NCBI RefSeq assembly: GCF_004359215.1
Contig: NC_090615.1
Coordinates: forward strand, 4,124,431-4,150,250
Direction of reading: 5' to 3'
Source: Bremia lactucae
Taxonomy: Eukaryota > Oomycota > Peronosporomycetes > Peronosporales > Peronosporaceae
Length of the DNA: 25,820 nt
Every line of letters begins with the position of its first letter. The stretch's first letter is position 1. Position numbers and translations under genes: made by a program. Shown here piece after piece: positions 1 through 10,331 of the stretch. The notes under the pieces are model-generated. The model made no database searches. It saw only the letters and a list, made by a program, of their open reading frames with translations, and had not been told where the DNA came from.

Positions 1-362
1 CCTGTCGATGGGACAGCATTCGTAAACGATGCTGTCTCCATGTTGTGAGCCATGAGAGATGTTTGGATGGGCAATAATGCCGCATCATCACTCCTCATGA
101 GCTCGTTGTCCGCATCACTACTATGAGGTGACGGCAACGGTGTCGACTCATTGTAGTCGACAATGAGCGACGGATCAACATCCTCACTGTTAAAGTGGGA
201 TGGATCCTTTAGCCCTGTTAACGCGACAGCCGCAGTGGCTGTCTGCGTTCCGACTAAGGCATTAGACGCAGCCGGCGAATTAACGCGGCGCGTGCGCTTA
301 GTGCGAGGTTGTGTGGGCGTCTTCGCAGACGACCCACCAACGTGGCCCCTTTTAGGTGGCAT
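1..362 (-). CDS. Antisense ORF of Gypsy element 1, N-terminal part, cut by window edge
   Basis: Open minus-strand frame from an ATG at 362 running off the left edge (about 120 codons, no stop). It starts MPPKRGHVGG. A basic Pro/Thr/Arg-rich N-terminus (TQPRTKRTRR) is followed by an Ala/Thr-rich stretch and then an acidic Ser/Asp-rich region. I recognise no domain. The ATG lies 132 bp inside the LTR start at 495. The PPT at 481-494 is on the plus strand, so the host element runs left to right and this ORF is antisense to it, just upstream of its 3' LTR. The same position is used by antisense ORFs in elements A and B. It could alternatively be a gag start if the element ran the other way, but the purine tract argues against that. 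The plus-strand frame at 163-408 is its shadow. Confidence 0.5.
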   Translation of the reverse strand, partial: MPPKRGHVGGSSAKTPTQPRTKRTRRVNSPAASNALVGTQTATAAVALTGLKDPSHFNSEDVDPSLIVDYNESTPLPSPHSSDADNELMRSDDAALLPIQTSLMAHNMETASFTNAVPST

Positions 363-480
363 CTTGGGCGCCGTGTATGGAAACACGTGCGCGAGAGTGA
401 TCGAGTGAACTAGCGGCGCGTAAAGCTGCTCGCAGTTCCTCTCTCCTCTTTGTCGAATTTAAAAATGTAAATTCGTTCTT

Positions 481-494
481 AAAGAGGGGGATGG
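481..494 (+). other. Polypurine tract of Gypsy element 1
   Basis: AAAGAGGGGGATGG lies immediately before the TGTAACGGG terminus. Its position and composition match the plus-strand primer of an LTR retrotransposon. Similar G-rich tracts abut the 3' LTRs of elements A (17821-17832) and B (20586-20600, minus). It orients element 1 as plus. Confidence 0.6.
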
Positions 495-1149
495 TGTAAC
501 GGGCTAGAGTTGCCCTAATGTTACACAGTCCCCATTAAGTACATTTGGTACTTAAGGGGATGGTCAATTACTAAATAATAGTAATTAGACCCAACACTCG
601 GGTGTGGTGCACATTTGTGACCAACCCTTGTGGATGTGATGCACATGGGTGCATTCACATTAGGAGGGATGACGCCCAGCGTCATCCATGATGACGGCTA
701 GCGTCATCAGTTACGCGAGGTATCTATAAAGATACGCTCGCAATACATATTAAATGATATCTATAGAGATATCATTTTAATTGGTAAAAATAGGTATTTG
801 TATTTAATTCTATTAAATATAAATCAGTCTGAAATTTACTACCTACTTGGTAAGTGCGCACGAGGAGACGGATTACCGCTCCCGTGACGTCACTTCACCA
901 GAGTTCTTAGTGTGTTGGGTGAGGTCGCTTGCGCGCCCACCACAACTACCTCACTGCACGCAAGAGAAGCAGGTGCAAACCGCTTCCTCGCTGTGCTAGG
1001 GTGTGTGCTAAGTAGAACGTGGCCGCATTGCGACGTGCCCGTCTACATGTTGGGTCTAATTACTATTATTTAGTAATTGACCATCCCCTTAAGTACCAAA
1101 TGTACTTAATGGGGACTGTGTAACATTAGGGCAACTCTAGCCCGTTACA
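495..1149 (+). repeat. LTR with 102-bp perfect terminal inverted repeats
   Basis: A 655-bp segment starts TGTAACGGGC and ends GCCCGTTACA. Positions 495-596 are the exact reverse complement of 1048-1149 (102 bp, no mismatch seen). The 451-bp middle is not self-complementary overall. It holds two small hairpins built on GATGACG/CGTCATC (667-687, 690-708), a TATA-like TCTATAAAG near 721, and a GTGACGTCAC palindrome at 884-893. The adjacent PPT, the TG...CA ends and the terminal motif shared with other LTRs here favour a 3' LTR. A fold-back or MITE-like element is the alternative. The left flank lies inside the element, so no target duplication can be tested. Confidence 0.6.
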
Positions 1150-1435
1150 AAGCCACACAGGAGTATTAAAAAGATTTATTTAATAAATTTAATTGATAAT
1201 AAACTAAGCCTTGAGAAATAGTGAATTCTTATGGTAGTTTAAGAAAAATAGGATTTTTGGTGCATGATTTTAATGGGATTTCTGCTTTGCAATATATGAC
1301 AAGGGCTGGTAAGTTTTAACTAAAAGGAATGGCCAGCCTTGTAGGTAGCAAGCGCCTCGTGGTCGATGGCAACAACGAAGGTGTGCTCCATAATCTGCTT
1401 GCATGTCTTACTCAGCAAATATCTTACGCGATTAA
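1150..1435. other. Leader/promoter gap upstream of PRORP
   Basis: AT-rich 286 bp between the LTR end and the first ATG of the PRORP gene. I see no further reading frame and no convincing core promoter. The LTR insertion therefore sits less than 300 bp upstream of the gene's start codon and may lie within its promoter. Confidence 0.4.
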
Positions 1436-3175
1436 ATGGCGCATCCAGCGTGCAAATTAACCAAAAAGCAGCGTCGGCGAGAGCGCAAGCAGGTTAACAA
1501 ATTGCATCGTGAAAGTCTTGACCAGTTGTCATCTGATATTTCTGTACCGTAGACACCAGCAGATAAAATCGAATTTCAGTATCGCACTCAAGTGCAAGAA
1601 TGCGCTCGGAGAAATGATGCAAAGCAGGCGCTGGAAGTCTACGAACACATGAAGCGCAAGGGTGTGAAAGTGGCCCCGTACATCTGCAATGTCGTTATCA
1701 ATGTTTGCAGCAAAGCTGACGATCCAGCAGTCTACCAGAGTCGAGCCTTAGAAGTGTATCAAGACATGCGGGGTACAAGCCCTAGTATCAAGCAAAAAAA
1801 AAAGAAGGCCGATTCGGATGAACCTATGTACAGCGCCATCATTAAACTCTGTAGCAAAGCGCGGGACTTTGATGCATGCAAAATGATTGTTGCTGAAATG
1901 GAGGCAGCGAAAGTTGAGCCAAAGCTGCGTACTTTTGGCCCGCTTTTACAAGCGTATAGTGATGCTGGCAACTTGAACAAAAGTATGTGGGTTTACGAAA
2001 AGCTCGTTTCATACAAACTCGAGCTTTCTGAAGACGATTATGTGGCGCTGCTGCGTGTGTGTTCGCTAGCTGGCCACGCTAAGCACTTTTATGCAATTTT
2101 AGAGTGTTTTATCGACGATATTTGGCAGCCAAGTTTGTCGACGTGGGATGTGTTGACTGACTGGTTTAATAGGTACGTTGATATGTTCGCGCGATGGAAA
2201 TGGCTATATTTCGCGTATTGGTGACTTCGCTTATGCTACAGTGAAGCAGCACGAGTAAATGGACATAAGTGGAGAGTGACGCATGGCACTGTAAGCACCC
2301 AAGGCGTATGCTCTGTTACCGGTGACCAATTGCAATCGATCGAGCTGTCTGTGGAAGTAACAATGGAGCTGTTGGCCAAGGTACATTTCATGTGTAGCCA
2401 TGTGCATTGTGCAATTTAAAATACTTAGACTTATTTTGTATTTGTTTTTATTTTTCAGATTGAAAAGCTTGTGCGCACTGACGAAAAGCGCATTGGTCAA
2501 TGGGACGATTTTAAGCAGTGGCTTAAAGAGTTTGGGCCGTTTGACGTGGTGATTGATGCTGCCAACGTTGGCTATTGCAATCAAAATTTTGACGGGTGCG
2601 TAACACAGCTATGATACTAGCTTGGCTTCATGTTGAGACCGTATTTGTGAAATCTGACGACGAAGCTTGATTGTTGCAGTGGTGGTTTTGATTACGCGCA
2701 AATAAATCTCATGGTGCAGCACTATGAGTTACAAAAAAAAAAGGTATTGATCGTATTACACGAGCGTCGCACCTCAGACGAGCAGGTGCCGGCGAAGCAC
2801 CGCAAGCAGGTAGCGCAATGGCGCAAGAGCCATACAATGTTTAACTGCCAGCATGGTAACAACGACGACTGGTACTGGCTCTACGCTGCTGTGAAGCTCG
2901 GGGGCCGCACGCTCCTGGTCTCAAACGACGAAATGCGGGACCACCACTTCCAAATGATTCATAACCGCGCTTTTCATCGCTGGAAAGAGCGCCACCAAGT
3001 GCATTACCAGGTACACGGTTGGCGTGTGACGGTAGAGGAGCCACTGCCGTATTCGGCACGCCCCCAGCGGGTCGGCAACAATTGGCATTTCCCATCAGCT
3101 GATGTGTCGGACAAAGACAGCACTGACACTCCACGAGTTGTTGATTGCAAATGGCTTTGCGTTAAACAAGACTAG
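1436..3175 (+). CDS. Protein-only RNase P (PRORP: PPR + NYN nuclease), with an in-frame TAG
   Basis: The family makes the 5' cleavage of precursor tRNAs in organelles and/or nucleus. Four exons fit: 1436-2172, 2242-2380, 2459-2595 and 2680-3175. Introns are 69, 78 and 84 bp, with donors GTACGT, GTACAT and GTGCGT, and all joins keep frame (502 codons plus stop). The N-terminus is basic (KKQRRRERK, possibly nuclear targeting). Pentatricopeptide helices follow (ALEVYEHMKRKGVKVAPYI; MYSAIIKLCSKARDFDACK; TFGPLLQAYSDAGNLNKS). The NYN metallonuclease shows FDVVIDAANVGY, NNDDWYWLYAAV and LLVSNDEMRDHHFQM with the expected Asp residues. The zinc-site His (NWHFP) and C-terminal Cys (KWLC) are present, but the usual CxxC reads CSVT. 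Codon 39 is TAG (1550-1552), so the gene is either a pseudogene, restarts at an internal Met, or carries a sequence error. Confidence 0.85.
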
Positions 3176-5169
3176 AAATGCGTTAGAAATAGACCTCAAA
3201 CCTCAACACGGTGCACGAATTTGCTCAGCTCCATTCAAGCAATATGAAAATGTCTAATTGCGTTTTAGACCTGCAGCCGATAGGTACACTTAAGCATCAC
3301 TTCACCCGACTCAAATGACATTAAATAATTCGCCGACACGATACAATAAGAAGAGGAACGACAATCTATGCGCTAGTAAGTTCTGACACATTGAATAGAA
3401 ATCACGAGCGCAATTTTTGAAATTATTGCAAGTGAGACACTTACAATGTTCAGGATTAGTAAGCGTTACCAGGTAACACTTTCTGGACTCTTGAACAAAC
3501 CTTTTTACTCATAATTAGCGGGACCACTTCAATGCTAAATGCGGTTCAGCTTTTTCTGATGGTCTGACGTACTGGTTTGTAAGGCGTTTGACGCCTAAAA
3601 ATCATTTGACATCAATCGAGTGAATGAAAGATACAAGACTTTAATTGCCTTGTAGATTTGCATTGCTGCTGTTTCTATCGTGTAGCAATGGCGGGCTCAA
3701 AATTACTTATCATACGGACGCATAAAACTTGTTTTATTGCGGATAATAAGCTATTTCTTAATAATGAAGGAAGCGTCTATCTCAACGCCTTTCTTCAGAC
3801 AGGCCTAAAGAGTTTACATGCCCTATTTCTTCAAGAGCACAAAATTTGGAAGCTTCTGCTTGACCGAAGTAGCTCGACGACCTAGTTGAAGCCTGATTTG
3901 TGCCGCAAAGCACGGGGTAATTATAATAAAAATTTACGGCTTTTTTGCAACTGCCGCAAATAGTACCAAGTCAAAATAAAAGAAACCTCGAAAATCCAGT
4001 GTACAATTAGTAGTTTAAGAATCGCATGCTCATATTTTTTATCGATGGCTTGCAAGTAATGACTTAAATCTTGCAATGGTCTCGGATGAGGGTTTTCGAC
4101 AAGCCACGTAGCCAGTGACGGTGTAGGAAATTGTTAAATAAGACATTCGTGTTTTCCCACAGCTTTGCTGAATGTACTCTTTCACAGTCATGAGAACATA
4201 CCTGCATTTTGATGGCGACCTCTTGCCAAGCTCTCCGAATGTTAAGATGCCAATGCTTCGAATTGTATCCCGATTTATCATTTTATTTCCCGAACCTATA
4301 ATGACGCTCGTTTCGACGATTTAGGTCTGTTGTTCGCTGGACATGATTGGGGATCCCTCTAGTTCAGAATTAGATAGGAATAAGGGTTTAAGGTGCTTAG
4401 AATCAATACAACTTGACGTCTTCTCCAGCGGTTTGAGGTATGATTGTTGGTGCGAAGGGAGCAAAATTAGATAATTAAAAGGCTAAGACGTACGATCATA
4501 TTATTTTGCAATACGAACACAGTGCTAGCCTTTTTTTAGCAGCCTTTCACAACAAAACCAAATGTGGTCGAGTACGAGCCTACGCAGGAAAGTCATACGA
4601 CACAAGCCGCCTTTAGCAATCGACAAGCCAGCTGTGAAAGATTTGACATCCACAACAAGATAGCATTGACGCTGATCCAAAGCAACAGCGTCAAATGCAG
4701 CTTCTAGCGTCATGATAATATTTTCGTTCTCGGTGTAATTGAAGGTGATTAGTAGCTTCATAATCGGCATGCACGCCAGTCACTCTTTTTTTAGCTTTGT
4801 GGGGTTCCGACGATAGTGCCCCCAAGTCCATTCACCCCTTTTCGCACACGACCAGATGATCGCGTTTCTAGGCGATACAAACACAAAGGTAAGACTGCCT
4901 CTCTTCGCGAGACGGTAGACAGGCCACGAATTATCCCTCGGCCTGACATACTGAAACAAAGTGGTTTTACGTGAGTAAGGACGTGGACGACGCTATAGGG
5001 GAGCATTTTTCGTCTTCCCTTCCCGCATTTCCAGACCGCTTCTCACCCTCTCTCCCGCCCCCACTCACTGTCTCGGTTCGCGTGTGCCACGAAACTAAGC
5101 CAAAGGCGTTACTTTGAACCGACACAGCTGCACCGAGGAGACTCGGAACGCGCCTTCTTGCGCCACGTT
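3176..5169. other. Intergenic region, no confident gene
   Basis: Nearly 2 kb with only short open frames. Two minus-strand frames look the least random: 4525-4770 (81 aa, starts MPIMKLLITFNY) and 4039-4281 (80 aa, starts MINRDTIRSIG, with a possible GTATGT donor after its 27th codon). I recognise neither and cannot join them with convincing splice sites. Positions 4780-5169 become more GC- and pyrimidine-rich and are probably the promoter and leader of the next gene. Confidence 0.4.
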
Positions 5170-6533
5170 ATGGGCAACTCGTGCACACGCAATAGCGAGG
5201 TGCGTGTCCTTCGAGGCACGCCTCGTAATGTCCTTTATAACGTATATTAAACTTGTGTTATGTTTAGTCTCAAGTTCTCTCAAGAGACCAGGCCGCAATC
5301 CTGCAGCGGTAAGGCCTTTGTCTTCCCCTCTTGCTTACAAATCGCTCACGTTGTTTCGGTAGCAGACACACTGGCCAAGGACGAGATCCCGAACGGGGCC
5401 GATGGTCGGCACCCAACGTCGAGTGCGTAGACCTTGACACTTTATTAGAAGCGCCTTCGCCGACTGCAAACAAGAACGCGGCGGCTCGACGTCGCAAAAA
5501 GTGCGTGTTGCGATTTAATCATAATTCTATCTCGCGTTATTTAACGCCTCCTCTCTATAGACGCCAATCGTTATCCGATCGCTTTCACGGACCCCGCCGA
5601 TCCGCGAAACCGCCTCGTCCACCTCGTGCGCCTTCGTTTGAAGATCCAAACCCATTTACCAAGTCGCGATTGTATCGGAGTCGCACAGAGACTGGACGTC
5701 GTCCGGTGTTATTGCCTGAAGAGGATCTCATCCCCATCTATCATTCGTACGAAGACCCGGGGTATCTTGCAGGCGATCCATTCGAGTTACAACCTTTTGA
5801 TGCCGATTGCATTCTTGGGAGTCCTATTAACTCTCCGTCAGTCATTCATGCGCGATGGGGCGAACCCGTGGATGATCCGGATGAAGAAAATCTTTGTCTC
5901 GACTTTTCGCCAAATCCGTTTAAAGTGGGTTTTTGTATCAATTGCATGAAGCAACACGACGTGAAAGAGAATGGAGAAGTCGCGACGAGGAAAGAGTACA
6001 AGCGAATTGCTCGTCCCACGATTTCCAAGACAGCAGCCAATGCGCTGGACAATCCCAGTGCGATTCCAATTGCTCGAAGCTCCATTACGATGATGTCTGA
6101 TGGAGGCCGCGAGAGTGATATTGACTTGGCCCAATTGCTGGCTCAAAGGAGAGAAGTACTTGCGAGGTTAAACAAATTAAACCACCAAAAGGACAATTTG
6201 AGGAAGCAACCGAGTGGAGGAATGATGGGACGCAGAGCTGGTGCGCCTGAAATGATTTAAAAGCATGAAAGCTAGATGGAAGGTTATCTCATTATTTATG
6301 TTATTGTTGTTGCAGATCGCCACACAACCATTAATTTTGGAGACAGTTCGCGCAGTAATTTGCGAAAGGTGGGCTCACGACCGCCAGGGTCGGGCCCGAT
6401 CGTAAGCTGTGGCACGTCACTGAGCATGGCGCCACAGCCAGCTTCATCACACAACTTTGGGGCTTCTAAGAGTGTAAATATCGCCTCGCGTTTGTACGAT
6501 GACGAAGAGCCTGCACTTAATGTATGGCTATAG
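5170..6533 (+). CDS. Uncharacterised protein, predicted N-myristoylated, four exons
   Basis: Proposed exons are 5170-5199, 5268-5308, 5363-6240 and 6316-6533. Introns are 68, 54 and 75 bp (donors GTGCGT, GTAAGG, GTGCGC; acceptors TTTAG, GGTAG, TGCAG). All phases agree, giving 388 aa. The large third exon has no usable Met near its start, so upstream exons are required. The chosen start gives MGNSCTRNSE: Gly2 with small/polar followers fits N-myristoylation, and Cys5 could be palmitoylated. Then come a Pro/Arg-rich stretch (KPPRPPRAPSFEDPNPF), an acidic section (DDPDEENLCLDF), a CxxC (FCINCMK), a probable coiled coil (LLAQRREVLARLNKLNHQ) and a Gly/Ser-rich tail ending in an acidic patch before NVWL. 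I do not recognise the family. A peripheral membrane or scaffold role is only inference. Exon 3 and the exon 3-4 join are firmer than exons 1-2. Confidence 0.6.
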
Positions 6534-7172
6534 AGAGAAAGGGATCATAAATGTGAAAGGCGGGCTATAAATAGTTTGTGGATGTCTCATTTTTTATCCA
6601 CCGCTTGGGGGTTTGCCGCGGACGATAGCTGGAAAAAGCCCCCGTTGTACGACTAAATTCAGATGATGCGTCCTTATTGACGAGTGGAGTCAATAAAAAG
6701 AACGGAATTCCAATAAGCGAGCGCTTTGAAAATCACACGAGCTCGGACTCTCCGACATGAAGGAGAATGGGGACTCAGATTGTTTAGCCTTATTAAGTAG
6801 GTGACAGCGTAAAACGCGAGTTAATATGTAATATGAGCAACCGTAGTATTATCTCATTGCTATGGAACCATGGTCTCTCTCTTATCTGATCACTGGCTAA
6901 AGTTATCACAACGCGTGGCATCGGGAGGGCTTCATGGAGGCAAACTACAGGCGTTGGTTGCCACGTGATAGATCGTAAAGTTGTGATATAATCCTTTGGT
7001 AAGCTCATTTTATCAGCTCTTTCTTTAGGACTGTTCCAGCAAATTGCCAAAAAAATATAAAAATAGTTTTTCAATGCTTATGTTGCTGAACAGTTGTTTT
7101 TCAGGTGCAAACTTTAAATCAACACGGACATGTTTCTAACGGTGAAGCATTCTAGCAACTTCCTGTACTCCT
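6534..7172. other. Convergent intergenic region
   Basis: Spacer between the 3' ends of the uncharacterised gene (plus) and valyl-tRNA synthetase (minus). It should hold both 3' UTRs. A minus-strand frame at 6793-7074 (93 aa) is AT-rich, has no recognisable motif, and is probably chance. Confidence 0.4.
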
Positions 7173-10100
7173 TCAGAGCAAACGCTGAAACTCGGCGATA
7201 GCATGTTTAATGCCAGTTTCCTCCGTCTGCAGAGCAACCTTCTTGGCGGCATCAGCATCACGCACATTTTCGGGCACCTTCGTTTTGTAGTCGTCACGGC
7301 TCATTTTCTTGTCTAAACTAACAAGTGACGGTGCAATTTTTCTCAACTTTTTCTCGAGTTTTGCAATCTCGTTGGCAAAATCTACCAAACCAGATAGCAG
7401 CACGAAAATTTGCGCTTTATCGTTGACACTGTGCATCGCACAGCCTTGGGGCGGTTCCTCGTCGACAATGCACTTGGAGTCTCCAGCTTTGGCCAATGTA
7501 CAAAAATCCTCGAGTTGCGCTTCTATAATATTCTTGACAATCGTGTCACTACACTTGATAAAAAACGTTGGACGCACATTGTTCGCAAGTCCGTACTCGG
7601 CACGTACGGAACGAGCTGCATGAATCACTTCTCTCAACAGCTCCATATTAGCCTCGGCCTCTGCGTTTGTCCACTTCTCCATCAAAAGGGGGTATGGCGC
7701 AATCGTGATACTGGCAGTTGAACGCTTGCCTGGCAGACGTTGCCAAAGCTCTTCTGTCACGAACGGCATGCTTGGATGCAGTAGACGTAACCCAAACTCA
7801 AGACAGACATACAAAGTCTGTTGCGCCGTGAGCTTGGCGTCAGTGCACGCTCCATTCATCACGGGTTTGGTCAGCTCCAGGTACACATCACAGAGATCAT
7901 ACAGCCAGAAATTATACAGCGCCATCGTGAGCTCACCAAATTCATAGGCTGCAAACGAATCGTTGCACACTTGAATAGCATGATTCAATCGGCTCAAAAT
8001 GTAGCGATCACGAGGATTTACGACCGCGTTTGATAGAATTGTGTCGGCCAAGTTCTCGGCTGCGGTAAATCCACCTTCAAAGTTGGACATGGCAAAGCGT
8101 ACAGCGTTCCAAAGCTTGTTGCAAAAGTTGCGGTACCCCACAAGACGTCCTATGTCTAGATTGATATCACGACCTTGCTGCGTGTACGCCAATAGACCAA
8201 ACCGGAGCGCGTCGGCACCACACTCAGGAATGCCTTCTGGAAAGTCAGCAATTTGACTTGATTTCGCCTTTGCCACCTCCTTAGCCGGTAAGTTCCCACT
8301 CTCCAATTTTTTAAGCAAGTCATCTAATGTACAACCGGCAATGATTTCCAATGGATCCACTACATTACCCAGACTCTTGGACATTTTACGCCCATACTTG
8401 TCACGGACCATTGAGTGAAGATAAATACGTTTAAACGGAAGCTTTCCAGTAAGTTTTTGCCCCAAGAAGACCATTCGCGCAACCCAAAAGAACAAAATGT
8501 CGTAGCCCGTTTCCATCAATTCTGTTGGGTAGAAGCTCTTGAAATCCGACGTGTCATTTGGCCACCCAAACACCGCAAATGGAAACAAACCTGCACTCAC
8601 CCACGTATCCAAAACATCCTCGTCCTGCTCTAAATCAACCACTTCCAATGGTACGCCAAGCTTCTTGGCCGCTTTCTCTCGAGCATCCTCTTCTGAAAGA
8701 CCCGCAAACCATCGATCACTTGCGTTCTCAGCATTCTTGTCCACGAACGCCTCATCCTTTATACGAGCAAAGTAAGCAGGGATTCGATGACCCCACCACA
8801 GTTGGCGCGAAATGCACCAGTCACGAATGTTTTCAAGCCAGCGAAACCATGTTTTTTCATGTCCTTCAGGCAAGATAGTCAGCTCTTTGTTTGCCACGGC
8901 AGCAATGGCGTCCTTGGCCATTTGATCACAATTAACAAACCATTGGGGCTTCACAAGTGGCTCAATAATATCTCCCGAGCGCGAGCAAATGCCTAATCGC
9001 ATCTTGTTGTCTTGCTTGCCATGATACAACCCCTTGGCTTCCAGCGCTTTCTCCACTGCAACTCGCGCATCATAGCGCATCATACCTGCAAAATCACCTC
9101 CATTCTCGTTAATTGCTCCATCATCCGTAAGGACGTTAATATACTCGAGATTATGGCGCTTGCCACATTCGTAATCATTTGGATCATGCGCAGGCGTAAT
9201 CTTCACAGCACCAGTACCAAAAGCCATGTCCACAAGCACTGGGTCCAGCACAATCGGGATCCGACGGCCATTAAATGGATGGACAACATACTTTCCGTGT
9301 AAATGCTTGTACCGCTCGTCCTCAGGGTGGACAGCGACCCCAGTATCACCCAGCATTGTCTCTAGACGAGTGGTCGCAACAATCACTTGCTCCGTAGTAG
9401 TCCCTTCCACAACATACCCAAAGGATGTGAGCACACCAAATTCGTACTTAAGCTTGGAATCGTGTCCCGGTACGGCCAATTTCGTCGGGGTCTCAATATC
9501 AATGTAGTCCACTTCAATTTCCGACAATGCTGTCTTAAGTTTACAGCTCCAATTAATCATGCGGGTCGCTCGGTAGATCAGACCTTCTTCCCATAACTGG
9601 CAAAATGCATGACGCACGGCACGACTACAATTGTCGTCCATCGAAAAGTATTGACGATCCCAATCGACGGAGCAGCCGACACTGCGGAATTGGTGATGAA
9701 TGCGACTTTCGTATTGAGTTTTCCAATCCCACACACGCTTTAAAAAGTCGTCCCGCCCTAGATCATGACGACTCTTTCCTTCTTCTTTCAGTAGCCGTTT
9801 CTCAACAACTGACTGCGTCGCAATGCCCGCGTGGTCAGTACCAGGTACCCACAAAGTGGCGTGACCTAGCATGCGATGCCAGCGTGTGAGTGCGTCCTGA
9901 ATGGCAACAGTCAGTGCATGGCCAAGGTGCAATGAACCCGTGACGTTGGGGGGTGGGATGACCATGACAAAGCGTTCGTTGGGTTTCGCACTCGCGATCT
10001 TGTCATCGGAGCACGAAAAGAAACCGGATGCCTCCCACCAATCCTGCCACGCAGACTCGACGGCATTGGGGTTATAAGCATCCAGCATGGGCTCAGTCAT

Positions 10101-10331
10101 GTCTTTCTTTTCGCCCTTGGGTGTTCGATTCACAAAAGCGGGTGGCTTGGAGGTCACTTTCTCCTCTTTCTTCTTCTTCTTGTCGCTCTTGGGCGCCCAG
10201 CGATTCGGATCTTTTTCTTTCTTAACACCTCCGCTCTTTTCAGTGCGAAGAGCCTTCTTCATGGCGTTTTTGCTTAGCTTGACCGGCGCAGGAGCCGCAG
10301 CAGCGACAGAACAAGGGGAGATATCCGCCAT
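7173..10331 (-). CDS. VARS: Valyl-tRNA synthetase, full length, intronless
   Basis: Class I aminoacyl-tRNA synthetase charging tRNA-Val with valine. The 1052-aa frame is uninterrupted. A Lys-rich extension (about residues 18-80) precedes the core. HIGH signature HLGH is at 135-138 within PPPNVTGSLHLGHAL; KMSKS is at 649-653. The editing (CP1) domain, about 280-440, includes TTRLETMLGDTGVAVHP and AHDPNDYECG. RDWCISRQLWWGHRIP (about 503-518) and DVLDTWVSAGLFPF (about 572-585) are typical of ValRS. The anticodon-binding domain spans about 790-960, and the C-terminal coiled-coil arm (IAKLEKKLRKIAPSL) lies near the end. The length is close to other eukaryotic cytosolic ValRS. No clear mitochondrial presequence is seen at the first Met. 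Start ATG is 10331-10329, stop TGA 7175-7173. It is the only long gene here without introns. Confidence 0.97.
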   Translation of the reverse strand: MADISPCSVAAAAPAPVKLSKNAMKKALRTEKSGGVKKEKDPNRWAPKSDKKKKKEEKVTSKPPAFVNRTPKGEKKDMTEPMLDAYNPNAVESAWQDWWEASGFFSCSDDKIASAKPNERFVMVIPPPNVTGSLHLGHALTVAIQDALTRWHRMLGHATLWVPGTDHAGIATQSVVEKRLLKEEGKSRHDLGRDDFLKRVWDWKTQYESRIHHQFRSVGCSVDWDRQYFSMDDNCSRAVRHAFCQLWEEGLIYRATRMINWSCKLKTALSEIEVDYIDIETPTKLAVPGHDSKLKYEFGVLTSFGYVVEGTTTEQVIVATTRLETMLGDTGVAVHPEDERYKHLHGKYVVHPFNGRRIPIVLDPVLVDMAFGTGAVKITPAHDPNDYECGKRHNLEYINVLTDDGAINENGGDFAGMMRYDARVAVEKALEAKGLYHGKQDNKMRLGICSRSGDIIEPLVKPQWFVNCDQMAKDAIAAVANKELTILPEGHEKTWFRWLENIRDWCISRQLWWGHRIPAYFARIKDEAFVDKNAENASDRWFAGLSEEDAREKAAKKLGVPLEVVDLEQDEDVLDTWVSAGLFPFAVFGWPNDTSDFKSFYPTELMETGYDILFFWVARMVFLGQKLTGKLPFKRIYLHSMVRDKYGRKMSKSLGNVVDPLEIIAGCTLDDLLKKLESGNLPAKEVAKAKSSQIADFPEGIPECGADALRFGLLAYTQQGRDINLDIGRLVGYRNFCNKLWNAVRFAMSNFEGGFTAAENLADTILSNAVVNPRDRYILSRLNHAIQVCNDSFAAYEFGELTMALYNFWLYDLCDVYLELTKPVMNGACTDAKLTAQQTLYVCLEFGLRLLHPSMPFVTEELWQRLPGKRSTASITIAPYPLLMEKWTNAEAEANMELLREVIHAARSVRAEYGLANNVRPTFFIKCSDTIVKNIIEAQLEDFCTLAKAGDSKCIVDEEPPQGCAMHSVNDKAQIFVLLSGLVDFANEIAKLEKKLRKIAPSLVSLDKKMSRDDYKTKVPENVRDADAAKKVALQTEETGIKHAIAEFQRLL

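Noticed and set aside
163..408. Plus-strand 81-aa frame
   Set aside because: It is the shadow of the open minus frame that starts at 362 and leaves the window.
4039..4770. Minus-strand gene made of the frames at 4525-4770 and 4039-4281
   Set aside because: No recognisable domain and no consistent pair of splice sites joining them; kept only as a remark in the gap entry.
5331..5361. Start of the 5170-6533 gene at a TTG
   Set aside because: Non-ATG, and it falls in what fits a 54-bp intron with GTAAGG donor and GGTAG acceptor.
6793..7074. Minus-strand 93-aa frame
   Set aside because: AT-rich, no motif, lies in the convergent 3' spacer.
7309..9889. Many plus-strand frames of 65-106 aa across the valyl-tRNA synthetase
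   Set aside because: All are antisense shadows of an intact 1052-aa gene with clear motifs.
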